Shown: positions 21,917 through 34,573, numbered from the stretch's first letter. The stretch is 64,000 nt of DNA from Byssothecium circinans (GCA_010015675.1 ML977031.1:83607-147606), one strand, 5' to 3'. The notes: generated from the letters alone by a model not told the origin. Numbers and translations are program-made.

Positions 21917-22691
21917 CTACTTCCCCTTCTTCCCGCCCTCCATCCCCCCCAACGCCCCATCGGCATCCTCGTCGCCCTCCTTCTCTACACTGAGACTGTT
22001 CCACTCACGCGCCAGGGCGAGGAAGTACCATGATGTTCCGGCGAAGATTGCGAGGACGGCACTGCATCCGGCGAGGAATTTGGCGGTGGCGTAGACGGTG
22101 AGGTTAGCGAGGCGGCGGAGGGGGGGTGTGATTAGGAGTTGGCGCTCGTGCTGGGGGTGTGGGTTGTTAGTGTTGGTTGTGGGTATGGGGAGCGGGCGAG
22201 GGAGAGAGGGAGGGAAGAGAGAGGAAGGAAGGTGGCATGTAAAAGAGAGGAGTAGGACGGGATAGAAACGGAGACGGGAAATAGAAATGGGAACGCGGAA
22301 CGGGAACAAGAAGCAGCAACAGGCAAGTACATAAAACCCGCATGAGTCTCTATCTGCGACCAATGGCAAGAAAAAAAAAAGTAATAAAGCATCAACAACC
22401 AAAAAAGACAAACCAACACAATACATATCGGAAACGAGAAAAAAAAACCGACAGAAAGGAAAAAGAAAAGAATGCACGGCCAGAACATACCTCCAGATCC
22501 GGATTAACACAGTACATAATCGCCACCAACGCGACCAAAATCAGCCCCAGGATGAAGACGGTGAGGACTTGTATCACGGCGAGGAGGATGGAGATGTTCC
22601 TTGTGGTTTTGAGGACTCTGAAGCCCGCGGCGACGAGGGGCGTGACTTGACCGAAGGCGGCGTCGATTTCGCGGGAGTAGGGGATTCCCAT
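21917..22691 (-). CDS. Small membrane protein (144 aa), 2 exons
   Basis: Exons 22691-22491 and 22150-21917 join in phase 0 (…NPDLE + HERQLL…). Residues about 33-60 form one strongly hydrophobic span (ISILLAVIQVLTVFILGLIL and on to IMYCV), and a second lies around residues 84-110 (AKFLAGCSAVLAIFAGTSWY). The C-terminus is short, acidic then lysine/glycine-rich. No family is recognised. The intron is 340 bp, several times the usual length in this window, and strongly biased toward purines on the plus strand; its acceptor CCCCCAG and nearby CTAAC branch point are good. Divergent from the prohibitin gene. Confidence 0.65.
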
Positions 22692-23498
22692 TTTGGAATT
22701 CTTTTTTTTTCCGCAGGGGGGGTGTTAGGGTGGGGTTTGGGAGGGGGTGTATTATTATCGGATACTAAAATGGAAGAAACGAGGTAGGTGGATTAGATAC
22801 TGGGGAGGAGATGATCGGTCGTGGGTGACGTCATAGTTGCCGCGTTGAGGGTGTGAGGTGAAAGGATATGGTAAGCGAAGGGTTACTTGTAGGGTACATG
22901 TGGGATGGATTCTTCTATGCATGTGCTTTTTTGAAAAGATGGTGGACGATCAGGGTTTCGAAGTGTCTGGGATCCTACTTTTAAAGGTTCTTGGAGAAGG
23001 TGATCCTTAATTTTTGTAGTATTGTGAAAAGGGAATAGGGTGTTTGCGAGGTGTTGTGTCGAACTGATGTGTATGGTACTGTGTGGGTTGTAACAAGAAT
23101 CTATTGGTCGATACTTGGAGACGATACCGGACTGGTTGTATGCTCGCTCTTATGCACTTCTTCTCAATGAGTTGCGAAAGGGCGTTGACGCGGAAGGCTT
23201 CTTTTATCAATTGTAGCCACCGAAAGCTGCAAGCGCTCAAATTCCTCGATGGCCTTTCAGATTGAGGGCGATGTGGACGATTTTTTCCTGGTATCGATAT
23301 CAATAGTGTCCCCAGTTAATGAGATGGCGATGGAAGAGCAAGTCGCATCGATTCATAGATGATGTTTAGACCCATGACTAAGCACGCAAGCACCTCGGAG
23401 CTATGAACATTTCCTCATCTCGAGCTCACCACCTCCGCCTCCATCACCAACACCACCGTCCCCCGTCCATCACCCTACGGCCTCGTCCTCCATCCGCC
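22692..23498. promoter_or_regulatory. Shared divergent promoter region, small membrane protein / prohibitin
   Basis: 0.8 kb between start codons without a supported gene. Small open frames around 23007-23303 are not convincing. Confidence 0.45.
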
Positions 23499-24409
23499 AT
23501 GGCCTTTCCCCAATCCATCTTCCGGTTCGCCGTTCCGAGCGCGCTTGCCCTGGGCCTCGCCCAAGCCTCCATCTACGACGTCAAAGGTGGAACCCGCGCC
23601 GTCATCTTCGACAGATTATCCGGAGTCAAAGAGGACGTGATTAGCGAGGGTACACATTTCCTGGTGCCGTGGCTGCAGAAGGCAATTGTGTTTGATGTGC
23701 GGACGCGACCGCGGAATATCTCGACGACGACGGGGAGCAAGGATTTGCAGATGGTGACGCTTACGTTGAGGGTGTTGCATCGACCGGAGGTTAAGCTGCT
23801 GCCGAAGATTTATCAGGTATGATTTTACATTGCACAGCACAGAGACGCTGGACCACATGTTGGAGTTAGCTAATTCCACATTGTTAGAATCTCGGCCTCG
23901 ACTACGACGAGCGAGTCCTCCCCTCCATCGGAAATGAAGTCCTCAAAGCCATCGTCGCTCAATTCGACGCCGCGGAACTAATCACCCAGCGTGAAGCTGT
24001 CTCGAACCGCATCCGCAACGACCTCCTCAAGCGCGCCAACGAGTTCAATATCCAGCTCGAGGACGTCTCCATCACGCACATGACGTTTGGCAAGGAGTTT
24101 ACCCGTGCTGTTGAAGAGAAGCAGATTGCACAGCAGGAGGCTGAGCGCGCGCGTTTCATCGTGGAGAAGGCGGAGCAGGAACGTCAGGCGAATGTCATCA
24201 GGGCAGAGGGTGAGGCAGAGGCGGCGGATACGATTTCAAAGGCCGTTGCTAAGAGTGGCGATGGGTTGGTTTTGATCAGGCGGATTGAGACGCAGAAGGA
24301 TATCGCGCAGCTGTTGGCGCGGAATCCGAATGTTTCGTATCTGCCCGGTGGGACTGGGGCTGAGGGCGGGAAGAGCGGTGGAAACTTCTTGCTTGGCCTG
24401 AGGAGTTAG
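23499..24409 (+). CDS. phb1: Prohibitin 1 (mitochondrial inner membrane), 2 exons
   Basis: Exons 23499-23816 and 23888-24409 give 279 residues, the usual Phb1 length. The protein has an N-terminal hydrophobic anchor (residues about 8-25), then [22 protein letters not shown], the SPFH domain with [20 protein letters not shown], and a C-terminal coiled coil ([20 protein letters not shown]). Phb1 and Phb2 assemble into ring complexes in the inner mitochondrial membrane that stabilise and scaffold membrane proteins. I prefer ATG 23499 to the in-frame ATG 23403 because the extra 32 residues are low-complexity His/Arg/Pro and not part of the family; the upstream one could be an alternative start. 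The splice ...KIYQ + NLGLDYDE is exactly conserved family sequence. Confidence 0.96.
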
Positions 24410-24797
24410 AGATGGAACGAAAGAGGACGGAGAAAGAATACAATGAGGTGGTTCGGGGATGAAAAAGGGCATGGTGGGCGTGTTCGGATTGGCCGCATGC
24501 TGTATAATATTGTGAGCATGAATTACTTCTCTGTAGCGTAGGGTAACTAGTCTCCTCTTCCCGTCTCACTTCATGAGTCTTTGCTTCTTAACCCGGTCCT
24601 CAGTCTCTGAATCATCGAATCCTCCTAGAGAACACTGCCCGAAAGTCTACAAAATTCAAACACTTCCCATATGAGACAAGTACAGCACGTTCTATCTATA
24701 TATCGAAATCTGAAAAGTAGACATATCTTTCAACATTCCGATTCTACCTCTGTACTCAGTACCCATCCATACCCAATCCCCAACACACCACCACGGC
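24410..24797. other. Convergent intergenic region
   Basis: 388 bp between the prohibitin and MFS stop codons; no gene seen. Confidence 0.5.
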
Positions 24798-26276
24798 CTA
24801 AATCTTCGCCCTCCAATCCCACCCCACCAACGCCCACCTGGTCGCAACCAACAACAACCCGCCCACAATAAAACTGGATCCCGCCCAAACATTCGCCCCC
24901 GTATAACTGCCCCCCGCACTCTGTATCAACGCGCCCGCAAGCGGCGGCCCCGTAAAGCTCGAAACACTCACAATGGAAAACGCCATCCCCATCCTCACCC
25001 CCGCCATCTTCAAATCCGGCTGCCTCGAACACTTCCCAATAACCGCAGGCCAGAGGGCCTGCACGACCGCACTCGCACTCCCATAGACAACGGCGAAAAC
25101 ATACAGCGCGGCGATAGAATGAATGCCGATCCACGCAAACATCATGACGCCGGCGACAAACGCAAACGGAATCAGCATATTCAGCGCGCCGATTTTATCC
25201 GCGTAGTACGTAGGCAGCAGACGGAAGAAGAAGCCCATGCACACGGTGACCAGGAGGAGGTTGATGGATTGCTGGTAGCTAGCGCCCAGGACGTTGCGGC
25301 CGTAGGAGCCGATGTAGAAGAAGGCAAAGTACAAGCCCCAGAAGTTGAAGAACATGGCGGCGCAGTACAGCGTGTAGGGTAACTCGCGGAAGGACGCCCA
25401 GTCGACCAGGGGTCCGCTTTTTCGCGGCGGGAGGCGCGTGCGGAAGAGTAAGATGCTGATTATGTTGAGCACGAGCATGATGAAGCCGATGATGCGGATC
25501 GTCCAGGCGAAACCTAGCGTGGGGAGACATTGCTGCACGATGACGGGGAAGACGACGCCGCCGGTGCAACTCCCCAGCGCCGTGATACCCAGAGCGAAAG
25601 CCCGGCGTTTGACGAAGTAGGTTGATACGAGCGCCATGGACGGGCAGAATTGGAGGCCATTGGCTATGCCGAGACACACGGCTTGCGAGAGGAAGAGTTG
25701 CCAGAGCTTGGTGCTTTGCGCCATGGTGAAGATGCCGACGAGTTGGAAAACGGTGCCCGTGATGTAGACGGGACGGAAGAGGCCTGCGTCTGTGGCACGC
25801 CCGGTGAGCGTGCCGATGCCGAAGAGGAGGAAGACTTGGATGGAGCCGATCCAGGATATCGTTGAGGGGGCGATGTGGAGTGTCGTTTGGTAGTAGGTTT
25901 GGTACACGCCGAAGGAGGTGAAGAAGCCGAAGGTGTTGAAGATTGTGAGGTGTGTGCAGAAGACTTGGATCCAGGCCGTGGTGCCGCCGTCGGGGGCGGG
26001 CCCGGGGTCTTTCCAAGATGAGGCTACGGAGCGGCGGGAGAGGACTTTGGTGAGGGTGCTGCGTTGGGGTTGGTCGGCTGGAGAGGCTTCTTTTGGTGGT
26101 GTGGCGACCGCTTCTGCTTCTTTTTCTCCTCTTGACACTCCCTCTGCTGTTGATTCCATTGCTTGCTCAATTTCGTCGTCGCGGGTCGAGGGCCAGGAGT
26201 GCAGTCCGTGTTCGAGATCGACGTCTCTGTCTCCTCCCCCCATGACGTCTTTTTCCGGATCGTTCTTTCTCACCAT
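24798..26276 (-). CDS. MFS monocarboxylate-type transporter (492 aa), single exon
   Basis: The frame runs from ATG 26276 to the stop at 24798. After a polar 90-residue cytosolic N-terminus, the PDGGTTAWIQVFCTHLTIFNTFG entry is the signature of the fungal monocarboxylate-porter (SLC16-like) MFS branch. About 12 hydrophobic spans follow, including SWIGSIQVFLLFGIGTLTGR, LGIANGLQFCPSMALVSTYF and a GGVVFPVI segment. These proteins sit in the plasma membrane or an organelle membrane and move small organic acids or related metabolites; the substrate cannot be read from sequence. It converges on prohibitin. No intron is needed. The opposite-strand open frames in this interval are shadows. Confidence 0.9.
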   Translation of the reverse strand: MVRKNDPEKDVMGGGDRDVDLEHGLHSWPSTRDDEIEQAMESTAEGVSRGEKEAEAVATPPKEASPADQPQRSTLTKVLSRRSVASSWKDPGPAPDGGTTAWIQVFCTHLTIFNTFGFFTSFGVYQTYYQTTLHIAPSTISWIGSIQVFLLFGIGTLTGRATDAGLFRPVYITGTVFQLVGIFTMAQSTKLWQLFLSQAVCLGIANGLQFCPSMALVSTYFVKRRAFALGITALGSCTGGVVFPVIVQQCLPTLGFAWTIRIIGFIMLVLNIISILLFRTRLPPRKSGPLVDWASFRELPYTLYCAAMFFNFWGLYFAFFYIGSYGRNVLGASYQQSINLLLVTVCMGFFFRLLPTYYADKIGALNMLIPFAFVAGVMMFAWIGIHSIAALYVFAVVYGSASAVVQALWPAVIGKCSRQPDLKMAGVRMGMAFSIVSVSSFTGPPLAGALIQSAGGSYTGANVWAGSSFIVGGLLLVATRWALVGWDWRAKI

Positions 26277-29079
26277 TATACCCCCCCAAACTTCGGCCTT
26301 GTATCCTTCTGCTATCTCTACTCACGTGCCTCAGTACAGTACATACATCAATAACAGCATAGAATATCCAAATGCGGCTCTCAAGGTACCTGAACGAAGG
26401 AAGAGGAACGGTCGTTATTACGGAGGAAAAAAATTGTAGACGGCAGTCCCATGGTTAGTCATGAACGCAGTTTCCATAATTACCAAGACTGCATGCATGT
26501 AGATCCTCCATATCATCCAATGGTAGCACCTTCTGGGGACCTGTGGAGGCTTTTAGTGGGAGCAAAACGGGTTAGCTATTGGGTGTTTATCCGACGAAGG
26601 GTTTATTTCCGGGTGGTATCTAGGTCGGGCTAAAGCTCACGCGAGAGGTGGATAATGTAAGCGTCATTTCCTATTGCAATCATGAGTTGCTTCGGTTATG
26701 GTGCAAACAAGGGGGATAAACATTGTTAGATAGTCGGGACGAAATATCGGTCGACGCCCGTACCACTTGCATAATCTAGTAAAGCTTGAGTTGCATGGGA
26801 AGTTGGTTGGGTCACGTGAGCATGGCTTCACCTGGGCACCTTACGGGGATCGTGCCTTCTCAAAACACACAGTTAATAAGTCGTCCCTCCCTCAAGCTCA
26901 ATTCCTCCACGTGTACCTCTTATAAAAAAGCAATAAACGCGCTGTAGATGGGTTTGAATTGAGAAATACCTGTTAATGAATTGTTCTGAGAAGGTAGGAT
27001 CCCGCTAAGGCACCCAGACACTGGGCAACGGCTCGGGTAACCAGTCTGTCTAGTACCGTATAAGGCGCGATATGAGGCTCACTCTTCCATCCTTTTTCTC
27101 CTTCGAAACCCTTGATCACTTTTCTCTACCCTCGTCTCCCCCTAGGTACCATCAAGTTTTCTACGTTCATCGCCACACTAGGCATCAACAAATCTCGCGT
27201 TCAACGACTCCGCCCCCAACCGAAAAATCAGACAGATCTGATCGATCGCCAACAAGCATCATACTCGTCTCGGAAAGTCGGAGCCCAGGCATCCACGCCA
27301 TCACTCGCCAACCCCTGTCAATATCACCAGCACCGCCACAATTTAAATCACACGTCGTTTTTTTTCGACTCGTCCACACCATCTAGACCACCCTACTTTC
27401 TCATCTCTCTTCCGAGGCACCTTTTGGTCTTTTCTATGCAGAGTAGCATATCATGTTGTATAGTCAACCCTGCTGCAGCCATCGGAGGCCGCCCAATGGC
27501 CAGGCAGTAACACTATGTAACACTACCTCTCCTCCACAGACACGCCGTCACGCCGTCACATGCTCTCGTACGCGGCTAACGAGTACGCACGGTACGTGGT
27601 GACATGGTACTTGCGACACAAAGTATGACTCCGACATCCTCGCCACTGGGTACGTAAGCGTAAACGCGGCTTTTCCGGCTTCTCGAACAGTTCGATGCGG
27701 AGATTTCTCGTTGTTGGATATATCCGCCGGGGCTTGCGGATGCATTGAAGGGCGGCTTACAATACAGTCCACGACGCATGACTGGGGACCGGGAGGGGTG
27801 CTTAGAAACTAGAACGGAAGACTGAATACCGGTATCTATGAGTCGATGGATTACTCTCGCGGCGAAGCGGAGCGCAGCGGATAGGGATGAAGGAAGGAAT
27901 AGATAGTAATACACTTGAGTAAGCGCGGAGGTCGCGGAATCCCTATCAGAGTGGAATTAAGGAACACGGAAATGAAAACGCGCGTCTGTTTTTTTGATGT
28001 ATACATGTGACTATGTTTATATATATTTAGTGTTAAACTATCTTTCACCCATTACCCTGACCCTGTTCAAGACTCCCCGAAAATTAACGACGACGTGAAA
28101 GGTGGAACAGCTAACCAACTACCCATCCATTATGTATGTCTCTGCACTAGGGGACGCCCTTCCCGCTATATCGTGATTCGTCATCGTGATCTTGTAGGTT
28201 AAAAAAAAGGATTTGGTGGTATGACTTGTTGGTTTTTCGGTTTCATGGTTTGGTCCGTCTAGTACATTCAGCCTTACAGGCAACCATCCCGCAAGGCGAA
28301 TACGAAAGATGGATAGTTGTTGGACTCTATGTTTCAGTTCGCAGGTATGCCGCGGGATCCTTCGAGGCGCCAAAAGGGCGGTGCGTGATGGATACGAGAT
28401 TGTCGTAGGCACCAAGCGGTACGATATCTCACATCGACCGAAGCTATCACAGACGCGGAAGTTGGAAGGGTTGTTTGCATGTGCAACTTTTCTTTTCTTT
28501 TCATATCTTGATCATTGAAGTAGCGAATGGCTAACGTACACATTAAGAGTACAGTAAGAACAGTATAATGTAATGCAGTAAGGAAATATCGTGTTTCTCG
28601 TCTAATGTGTCCCGGTCCGAAGTGAGTGAGCGAAGTCTTGCATACCCAAGCCAATCTATGATCCCGCCGTCGTAAAGTGTAGGTGTCGTCAAAATGCGTG
28701 AATCCAGCACGCCAGTAGTTACCGTATCCGCCCACCTCGGCCCCATATATACAACTGTCGCCCGACCGCAATCAAACCTATCCAAAACAACAGCAAAAGA
28801 TAGAGAAGCAAAAGAATGAACAAAGGCAATATAGACATGGAGATGAATCAAGACGCTCAAGAAAAATATATACAAAAGAGCGTCTTTCTGCTAGAGAAAG
28901 CAAGTTGGATATCGTGCTGTGCGCATTATAGATTGAGAGATTATGTGATACATGTATAAGAAACGAAGGCAAGAGAGTAAAGAAACTAATCAGGTGTGGG
29001 TCATGCCATCGTGAGACCGAAGTCGGTCGCGCTCTAATCGGCTTCCGCAGAGCGGAATAGAAAAGCGGGAGGAAATCGT
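26277..29079. other. Gene-poor region, 2.8 kb
   Basis: No gene could be supported on either strand. Open frames are short, overlap on opposite strands and show no family motifs or splice-linked continuations. The part proximal to the MFS gene (26277-26460) is presumably its promoter. The region holds scattered AT-rich patches near 28000-28050. Confidence 0.45.
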
Positions 29080-31483
29080 TCATCGTCGACTTTGCTGCAG
29101 GGCCATGACTGCCGCCTCGAGCTGTCGCAAACGTGCGTCTTTCTCTTCTGTCTCTCGTCGCAGCCGCTTGAGCTCAGCGCGAAGGTCAGATGCATCGCCG
29201 TCCTCAGACATGCCCGCATCTGACATGCGCTTTCGCTTCAGAGGGTTGTGTGCGTCTTCTTCTGCTGGTACTTCGGGGATGCGAGGGAAGAGCGACTCGG
29301 AAGGCATGCGCATGTCGTTCAAGGAGTTCTCGTCGATGCTATCTGCCCGACGGATGATGAGGTGACCGAGATCCGCAGACATGCTGGTCCTACGGTGCAC
29401 GCGGCGGATGTGTTCTGCGAGATTTTCCTTGCGCGTGAAGCCGGAGCCGGAGCTGCGCTTGCAGTCGGCGAAGGGGCAGAAGAGTGACTTCTTAGTGCCG
29501 CCGTGCATCTTGTGGACTTCGCGCTCATGGCGAAGGAGACCGCCGCTGTAGGTGAAGCCTTGGAGCTTCTCGCAGCCCTTGGCAGCGCACTTGTAGGGAC
29601 GGTCGTGCTTGTCCATGTGTTTGCTGAAAGTTTGTCAGTGATAGTTCCTTGAGAATGAAGTATGGGCTCACCTCCACTCGCACTTGCGGTCGAATGCGAG
29701 ACCGGTGCACTCTCCGTGCTTGCACACCATCTTGCCCTCATGGTTCCTCGGAGGCTCTTCAGAACGCTTGTAGGCGTGGTTCCTTCGTGGGGAGTCGTGA
29801 TCATCGCCATCTTGTGATACTGATGAACGATCCTCGGAGACGTGCCTCATGGGGCCCAAAGAGCTGGCAGTCGAATGTCTTCGATCACCGACGGGAGAGA
29901 GAAGTGGTGAATGGCTGCCTCCAATACTAACGGGGGTAGGAAAGTTGGAAATAGAATGGATAGATGAGGTGCGTTCATGTCCTCGGGCACTCTGGACAGA
30001 GAGGATAGGCGACGTTTCGTTTCCCATGGCGAACGGGTGGTTGATAAGCTCAGAATATGCGTTGTCGAGGTTAGATGTGTTAAGGTTGAGTGGCGGCGCC
30101 TGAGGCTCTTGGGCTGCTGCTTGATATAAAGTGTGTTCAAAGGACGCGAAGTCTGGATGTGGCGCAGCGCTATCCGCGCTCCCGGTGATTCGAATGCTTG
30201 GGGCTTGTGCACTCGTCAGATGACGCGCAGGTTGTTGTGGCAAAGAAGAAGGTGGAATGCGTTGCCAAGCAGAGTTGAAGTTGCTGTCATCCAGTTGCTG
30301 AGGAAAAACGGTCAGATCGGTGGCGTTGCCTGGGATATTGGGCAGAAAATTAGTAGGGTCGGAATTAAATGACCCCAAGGCTGCTGGGAAAGGCGAGGAA
30401 TAAGTACTCAGGCCTGGCCGGCGTCAGTATCTAACCATCTTCCGGAAGCACAGGCTGAAACGCAACCGTATAGGTGTGAAGCAGGCAGAAGGGTGGAGTG
30501 AGTCAACGGCTAGCTTACCATTGCCTTGTGATCCCTGCCGGTTTGTTCCCATTTGTGTTGCATCACGTGTGAGAACCGAGCCTTGGCGCTGTGGCGCATA
30601 TTCCAAATCGCACGGAACCGATGGATCCGGGGTGTTTCGCAACCTCAGGTGGTGCCCGAGGCCTCTGTTTCCAGCTCCGCCGACAAGCTGTTGCGCTTCA
30701 GGTTGCGAAGATGTGCCAACTAGCTCGAGGCCAAAGTTGAGGTCTGCATGTAGCGATCAGCATTTGAAACACGTGCAAAAATCTATGTTTAGTGCTCAAC
30801 TCACAGTCCATGGAGCTTGGCGGGTTCCAACTCGGTAGTTCTACATTCTGCAAGACAGCATCAAGAGGCACGCGTGGATTGCTTCTTTGCGCATTCTGGC
30901 GGTTGTCGCCGTTGTAAAACATCCAGCACACGCCCCAGAGGACCGCCAGCGAGGGCTTGATGGTCCAGGGAAACGTCGAGAGCGGGCGCGGCTTCTCCGC
31001 GAACTCTGTGAACCAGCTCAGGAGCCGGTGTTGTTTCTTGTCATGGCCTCCAAGCAGCAGCGAGTCCAAAACTTTGCGCTCAAGAGCGCCGACGAGCTGC
31101 GATTGGAGGCGGAAAAGCAGATGCTCATAGTTTGCTAGGAAGGTCCCGTCGAACACTAGACCTGCGTCTAAACCTTGGGCAATGAGCCACTCATCATCGT
31201 GCTGCGAGCGGCAAGCACCGAGCACGCTGATGGCATCGTGCACTCGAATGAGAGCCTTGGCGATGTCGTTCAGTGAGAGGCCGTCTACGTTCATCGCAGA
31301 CTGTCGGAGGAACATCTCGTTGCTTCTGGCCACAGCGGATAGGGCACTTCCCGAAGGACTGAGTTTTTCGACAGAATCAAGCACACTGTGGCGAAGCTTA
31401 GCTCTGGTAAACAGCATGATTGTGTTGTTTGTGAACGTACTGTTGCATCTCTCCACCAGATATGTTTTGAATCGCGGCATCAT
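29080..31483 (-). CDS. C2H2 zinc-finger transcription factor with C-terminal coiled coil, 4 exons seen
   Basis: Minus-strand exons 31483-30805, 30743-30519, 30413-29672 and 29623-29080 join in phase to 729 residues. The C-terminal part has C2H2-type fingers: CKHGEC ... WSKHMDKH (built across the last splice), YKCAAKGC ... RHEREVH, and FCPFADC ... EHIRRVH. A predicted coiled coil (ELKRLRRETEEKDARLRQLEAAV) closes the protein. The N-terminal exon is a helical region (YLVERCNSTFTNNTIM, GLSLNDIAKALIRVH) of a type found ahead of zinc fingers in fungal regulators; the middle is serine/proline-rich. The role is inferred as a nuclear DNA-binding regulator, target unknown. An in-frame TGA lies 24 bp before ATG 31483; an acceptor (31485) at that point means an additional upstream exon is possible. 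Confidence 0.75.
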
Positions 31484-34400
31484 CCTGGCCCGTGGTCCGT
31501 AGTTTCAAACGTGGCCTGGATACGTTCTGCTTGGTGTTCCGACTCTCGCAAACGCCATCTGAGGCATGATTTGAGTGATTGGGCTTGTGCTGAAGTCCTG
31601 CGCGTGGCAGGCCCTTTGCGAAGCTCCTGATGGCCTTGGATCCCCGACCGAGGCATACCTCTGAGCCAGAAATAGATGGGCAAGCAAAGCGAGGCTTGAC
31701 TCGACGACGGAGCTGATGCACGAACTGGAGGATCTTGAGGGTGAGAAAGATGTTCGTTTGCGAACGGCGCTTCTGCACAGCGATAGCCATTGCGTCCTGA
31801 AAACCGGGGAGTTGTAGGCGGGCGTAAGGGAGGCCGATAGAAGGCCTTCCCTTGCGTGCGCGCGAGGTTGTATATACATGTTTGATCAGGTTGCTGATGG
31901 TAAGGCTGTGGGTGCCTGAGAAGAGTGGTTCACCGCTATAGAGGCAAGCGTTGATTCGCCGAGGAACCCCTCCTGCACCGCCGCGGTGGCGCAGACGCGT
32001 TAGTCCTTCACCACCTTCCACCCTCCTCATCCTATCACGAACCCCCAACACAGCAGGAGAAGGCGCAGTCATCGGATTCTCAAATACGGCTGTCGTACAG
32101 GCGCACTGCGAAGCATTTCTGACCGCCGCACTTCTCTCGCTGCCTGCCGACTCTGCCTCTCTTCCTCTCCTCGTCTCCCCTCGGCTGGCATCGTCATGCG
32201 TTTTCCGTCCATCGCATTATTCTCTCGGTCATCTGGAGTTTGGTTGGTCCCTCCATCGCCTCAGCCTTGAGGTGGCAGAGAGGGCAAACACTGAGACTGC
32301 CTGACTGGCGAAACAATGTGGAACACGACCCAGGCAGTAACGTCTCATCGCAGCCCCCATCTCTGACCTCACCACCACTTGGATTTGACTGGCGGAACCA
32401 TTTTGCCAAAGCTGTGCCTGTTTTGGCGTCGCTGTCGGGCGGAAAGGGGGGAAGAGAGTTACTATGGAGACAGTCGCGTTTCTCCTGCTCGTCCATCCTT
32501 CTGTCTTCACCATTCGACGTCCACTCACAACCACCGCCAGGTGGATTTTCACTTTCTGTGCGCACTCGTCTAGGCGCAGTGCATTGTTGCTAGAACACAC
32601 CGTCGAGCAGAACGGAAGTCTCAGTTTCCTGTCGACGTGCTGTTTTTCGCATGTTTTGTGGTCAGCCACACCCACATCCTCACCACAACTCCATCTTACT
32701 GTACGCGTTGGAGAACGAATCTTATCCAAAATCATCTCGCACCCTGTCCTCCCCGGTCGGGCTGTCGACTTCGTTTGGAACCTCAATTTAGCAACCGCCA
32801 GGATCCGAGAACCAGGTCACAATCAAACGGTCACCCACTCTCAAAACGGCATTTTCCACAAGCATGACAGTTCGAACCATCTTGTTCCGATTCAAACATT
32901 CCAGCTACCTTCGCAGTCACAGCAGTAGCCTCGGAAGTTTCTAGCCTCATAGGAAACCTGTCTCAGGCCTTGTTGAGCCTATGGGTCTTGTTCCATTGAT
33001 TCCAAAGACTTTTGGCGGGAGCCAAGCTTTCTCAGCTATATTTCCATCTTCTTGAGGATTTGAATGTGACAGATCTCTGGTCCGCTCGGACGGGCAGTTC
33101 CCGTGAAGCTTAGCTGCACAAGGTGACTTCCAAATTTCGGGGTTCAGTCGGTCAAGCAAAACCCCGAAAGTCTCGAGGAAACGGCGAATTGCCTGAGGCA
33201 TCTCTGCATGCAAGGCATTTACTGGTTTCCGCATAGCCGTACTCGCGTTCGATGTTTGCAACACCATATCTGTTTCCACGCTGCTCGCCCGCACGGAGAG
33301 ACTGTACGTCGCGCAATCATCGTCCCCTCTTCGAACCCAGGCAATTCCAATGTCTTGGTAAAGAAGAGTGCCATTACAAATTCAGCCGAGCGGGTGTTGA
33401 CAGATCCGGCCCATCGATTCATCGCTAGCTGTAAGGCTTCCCCAACGAGACTTCCGCTCTGGGTGTAGTCCTCCCTGGTTGTAGTCCTGCCTGGTTGTAG
33501 TCCTGCCTGGTTGTAGTCCTGCCTGGTTGTAGTCCTGCCTGGTTGTAGTCCTGCCTGGTTGTACCGAACCTAAGACCGATTGTACAATAAATGCGGTCAC
33601 CGATAGCACTTTTTGGCTCGACATAGGGACGGCTACTGCTGTAGTTGACTGCAAAGGCGCTTCTGAGCACTACCGATACAGGTGAGGACCCACTAGTCTT
33701 CTCCTCCAACTCAGAATGACCGCACATGCGACTGTGGATGCAACTAGCTCGAAGAAGTCGGCATTCCGGTGACCGATTTACTGACTTGGCTCTGAAATTC
33801 CCCGTCAGGTATGGTTAGCTTACCACAGCGATTATCATATCAACATCTAAATATCAAGGACTGCAATTGCTGGAGTAAATGGCAATCGTAGCGTTCCGTC
33901 CTCATCTCATCCAAGTGACAAGCCTAAAGCTTACAAAGACACAGTGCTCAGAGTGCTCGTGAACTCAGCCGCATATTCCGATTTCGAAACAAGATAAGTA
34001 ACACTGGACCCACAAAGAAGCATACAATAGATGGTTCACTATCCAAGTACCGTATGAGAAGTGTTGGTTGCCGGCATGACAGCGTGTCTGGTAGTTTGTT
34101 GTGTGGACTCGGCTCTCCTCGGTCCTCGGGAACGCCCCGAAGAAAGCGGCGGGACATAACCGCAGGACCTCTACCCTTGCCTTCATATGAAGAAGATTGC
34201 TGAACTACCTTCAAAGTTAGCCCTCGTGACCGACCACTAAAAGAAAGCGGCACAGTAGTTGTGCATGTCCTGCCACTGTCATGCATACTACATGTTTGCC
34301 AAGCGGACAACTGACGTAAAGGCGCATTAAATGGGCGTGTAAACACTATTTTCAGATGAAGTTCAGAGATCATGGCTTGCTAAGATTCTAGTTGTCGTGT

Positions 34401-34507
34401 ACCTACGCAAGGCAGCTTTAGTTGCCCAGATATATGTATCGTTCCAGTCGACTCGTTTCAATTTCTCATTCGACGCAATCTCTTTCGTTCAAGATTCAAA
34501 TCTTTCC
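31484..34507. other. Gene-poor region with possible decayed minus-strand gene
   Basis: 3 kb without an intact gene. Minus-strand frames at 33294-32947 (ALHAEMPQAIRRFLETFG...), 33422-33219 (SVNTRSAEFVMALFFTKTLE) and 33727-33570 (ELEEKTSGSSPVSVVLRS) read like protein, each in a different frame, with the 16-bp repeat at 33465-33560 between them. This may be a decayed gene, perhaps a regulator, but no family is certain. 31484-32200 may hold unrecognised 5' exons of the C2H2 factor. Confidence 0.3.
33465..33560 (+). repeat. 16-bp minisatellite, 6 copies
   Basis: Six head-to-tail copies of GTAGTCCTGCCTGGTT; the first has C instead of G at position 9, the remaining five are identical. Not a multiple of 3, so the peptide-like frames reading QPGRTTTRQDYN across it are repeat artefacts. 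Confidence 0.97.
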
Positions 34508-34573
34508 TAAGCTAGCCGTAATAGCTTTCGGCCACCTAGACCTTTCGGCCACAACACCAAATCGGCCACCCCT
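34508..34573 (+). repeat. Left terminal inverted repeat of element A
   Basis: 66 bp including the TA; reverse complement of 36232-36297. It contains two GGCCAC-type submotifs (TTCGGCCACC, TTCGGCCACA, ATCGGCCACC) that may be transposase binding sites. Confidence 0.93.

Noticed and set aside
25279..26016. 245-codon minus-strand frame overlapping the MFS carrier
   Set aside because: Arg/His/Pro-rich shadow in another frame of the same strand as the real MFS coding sequence, caused by high GC at third positions.
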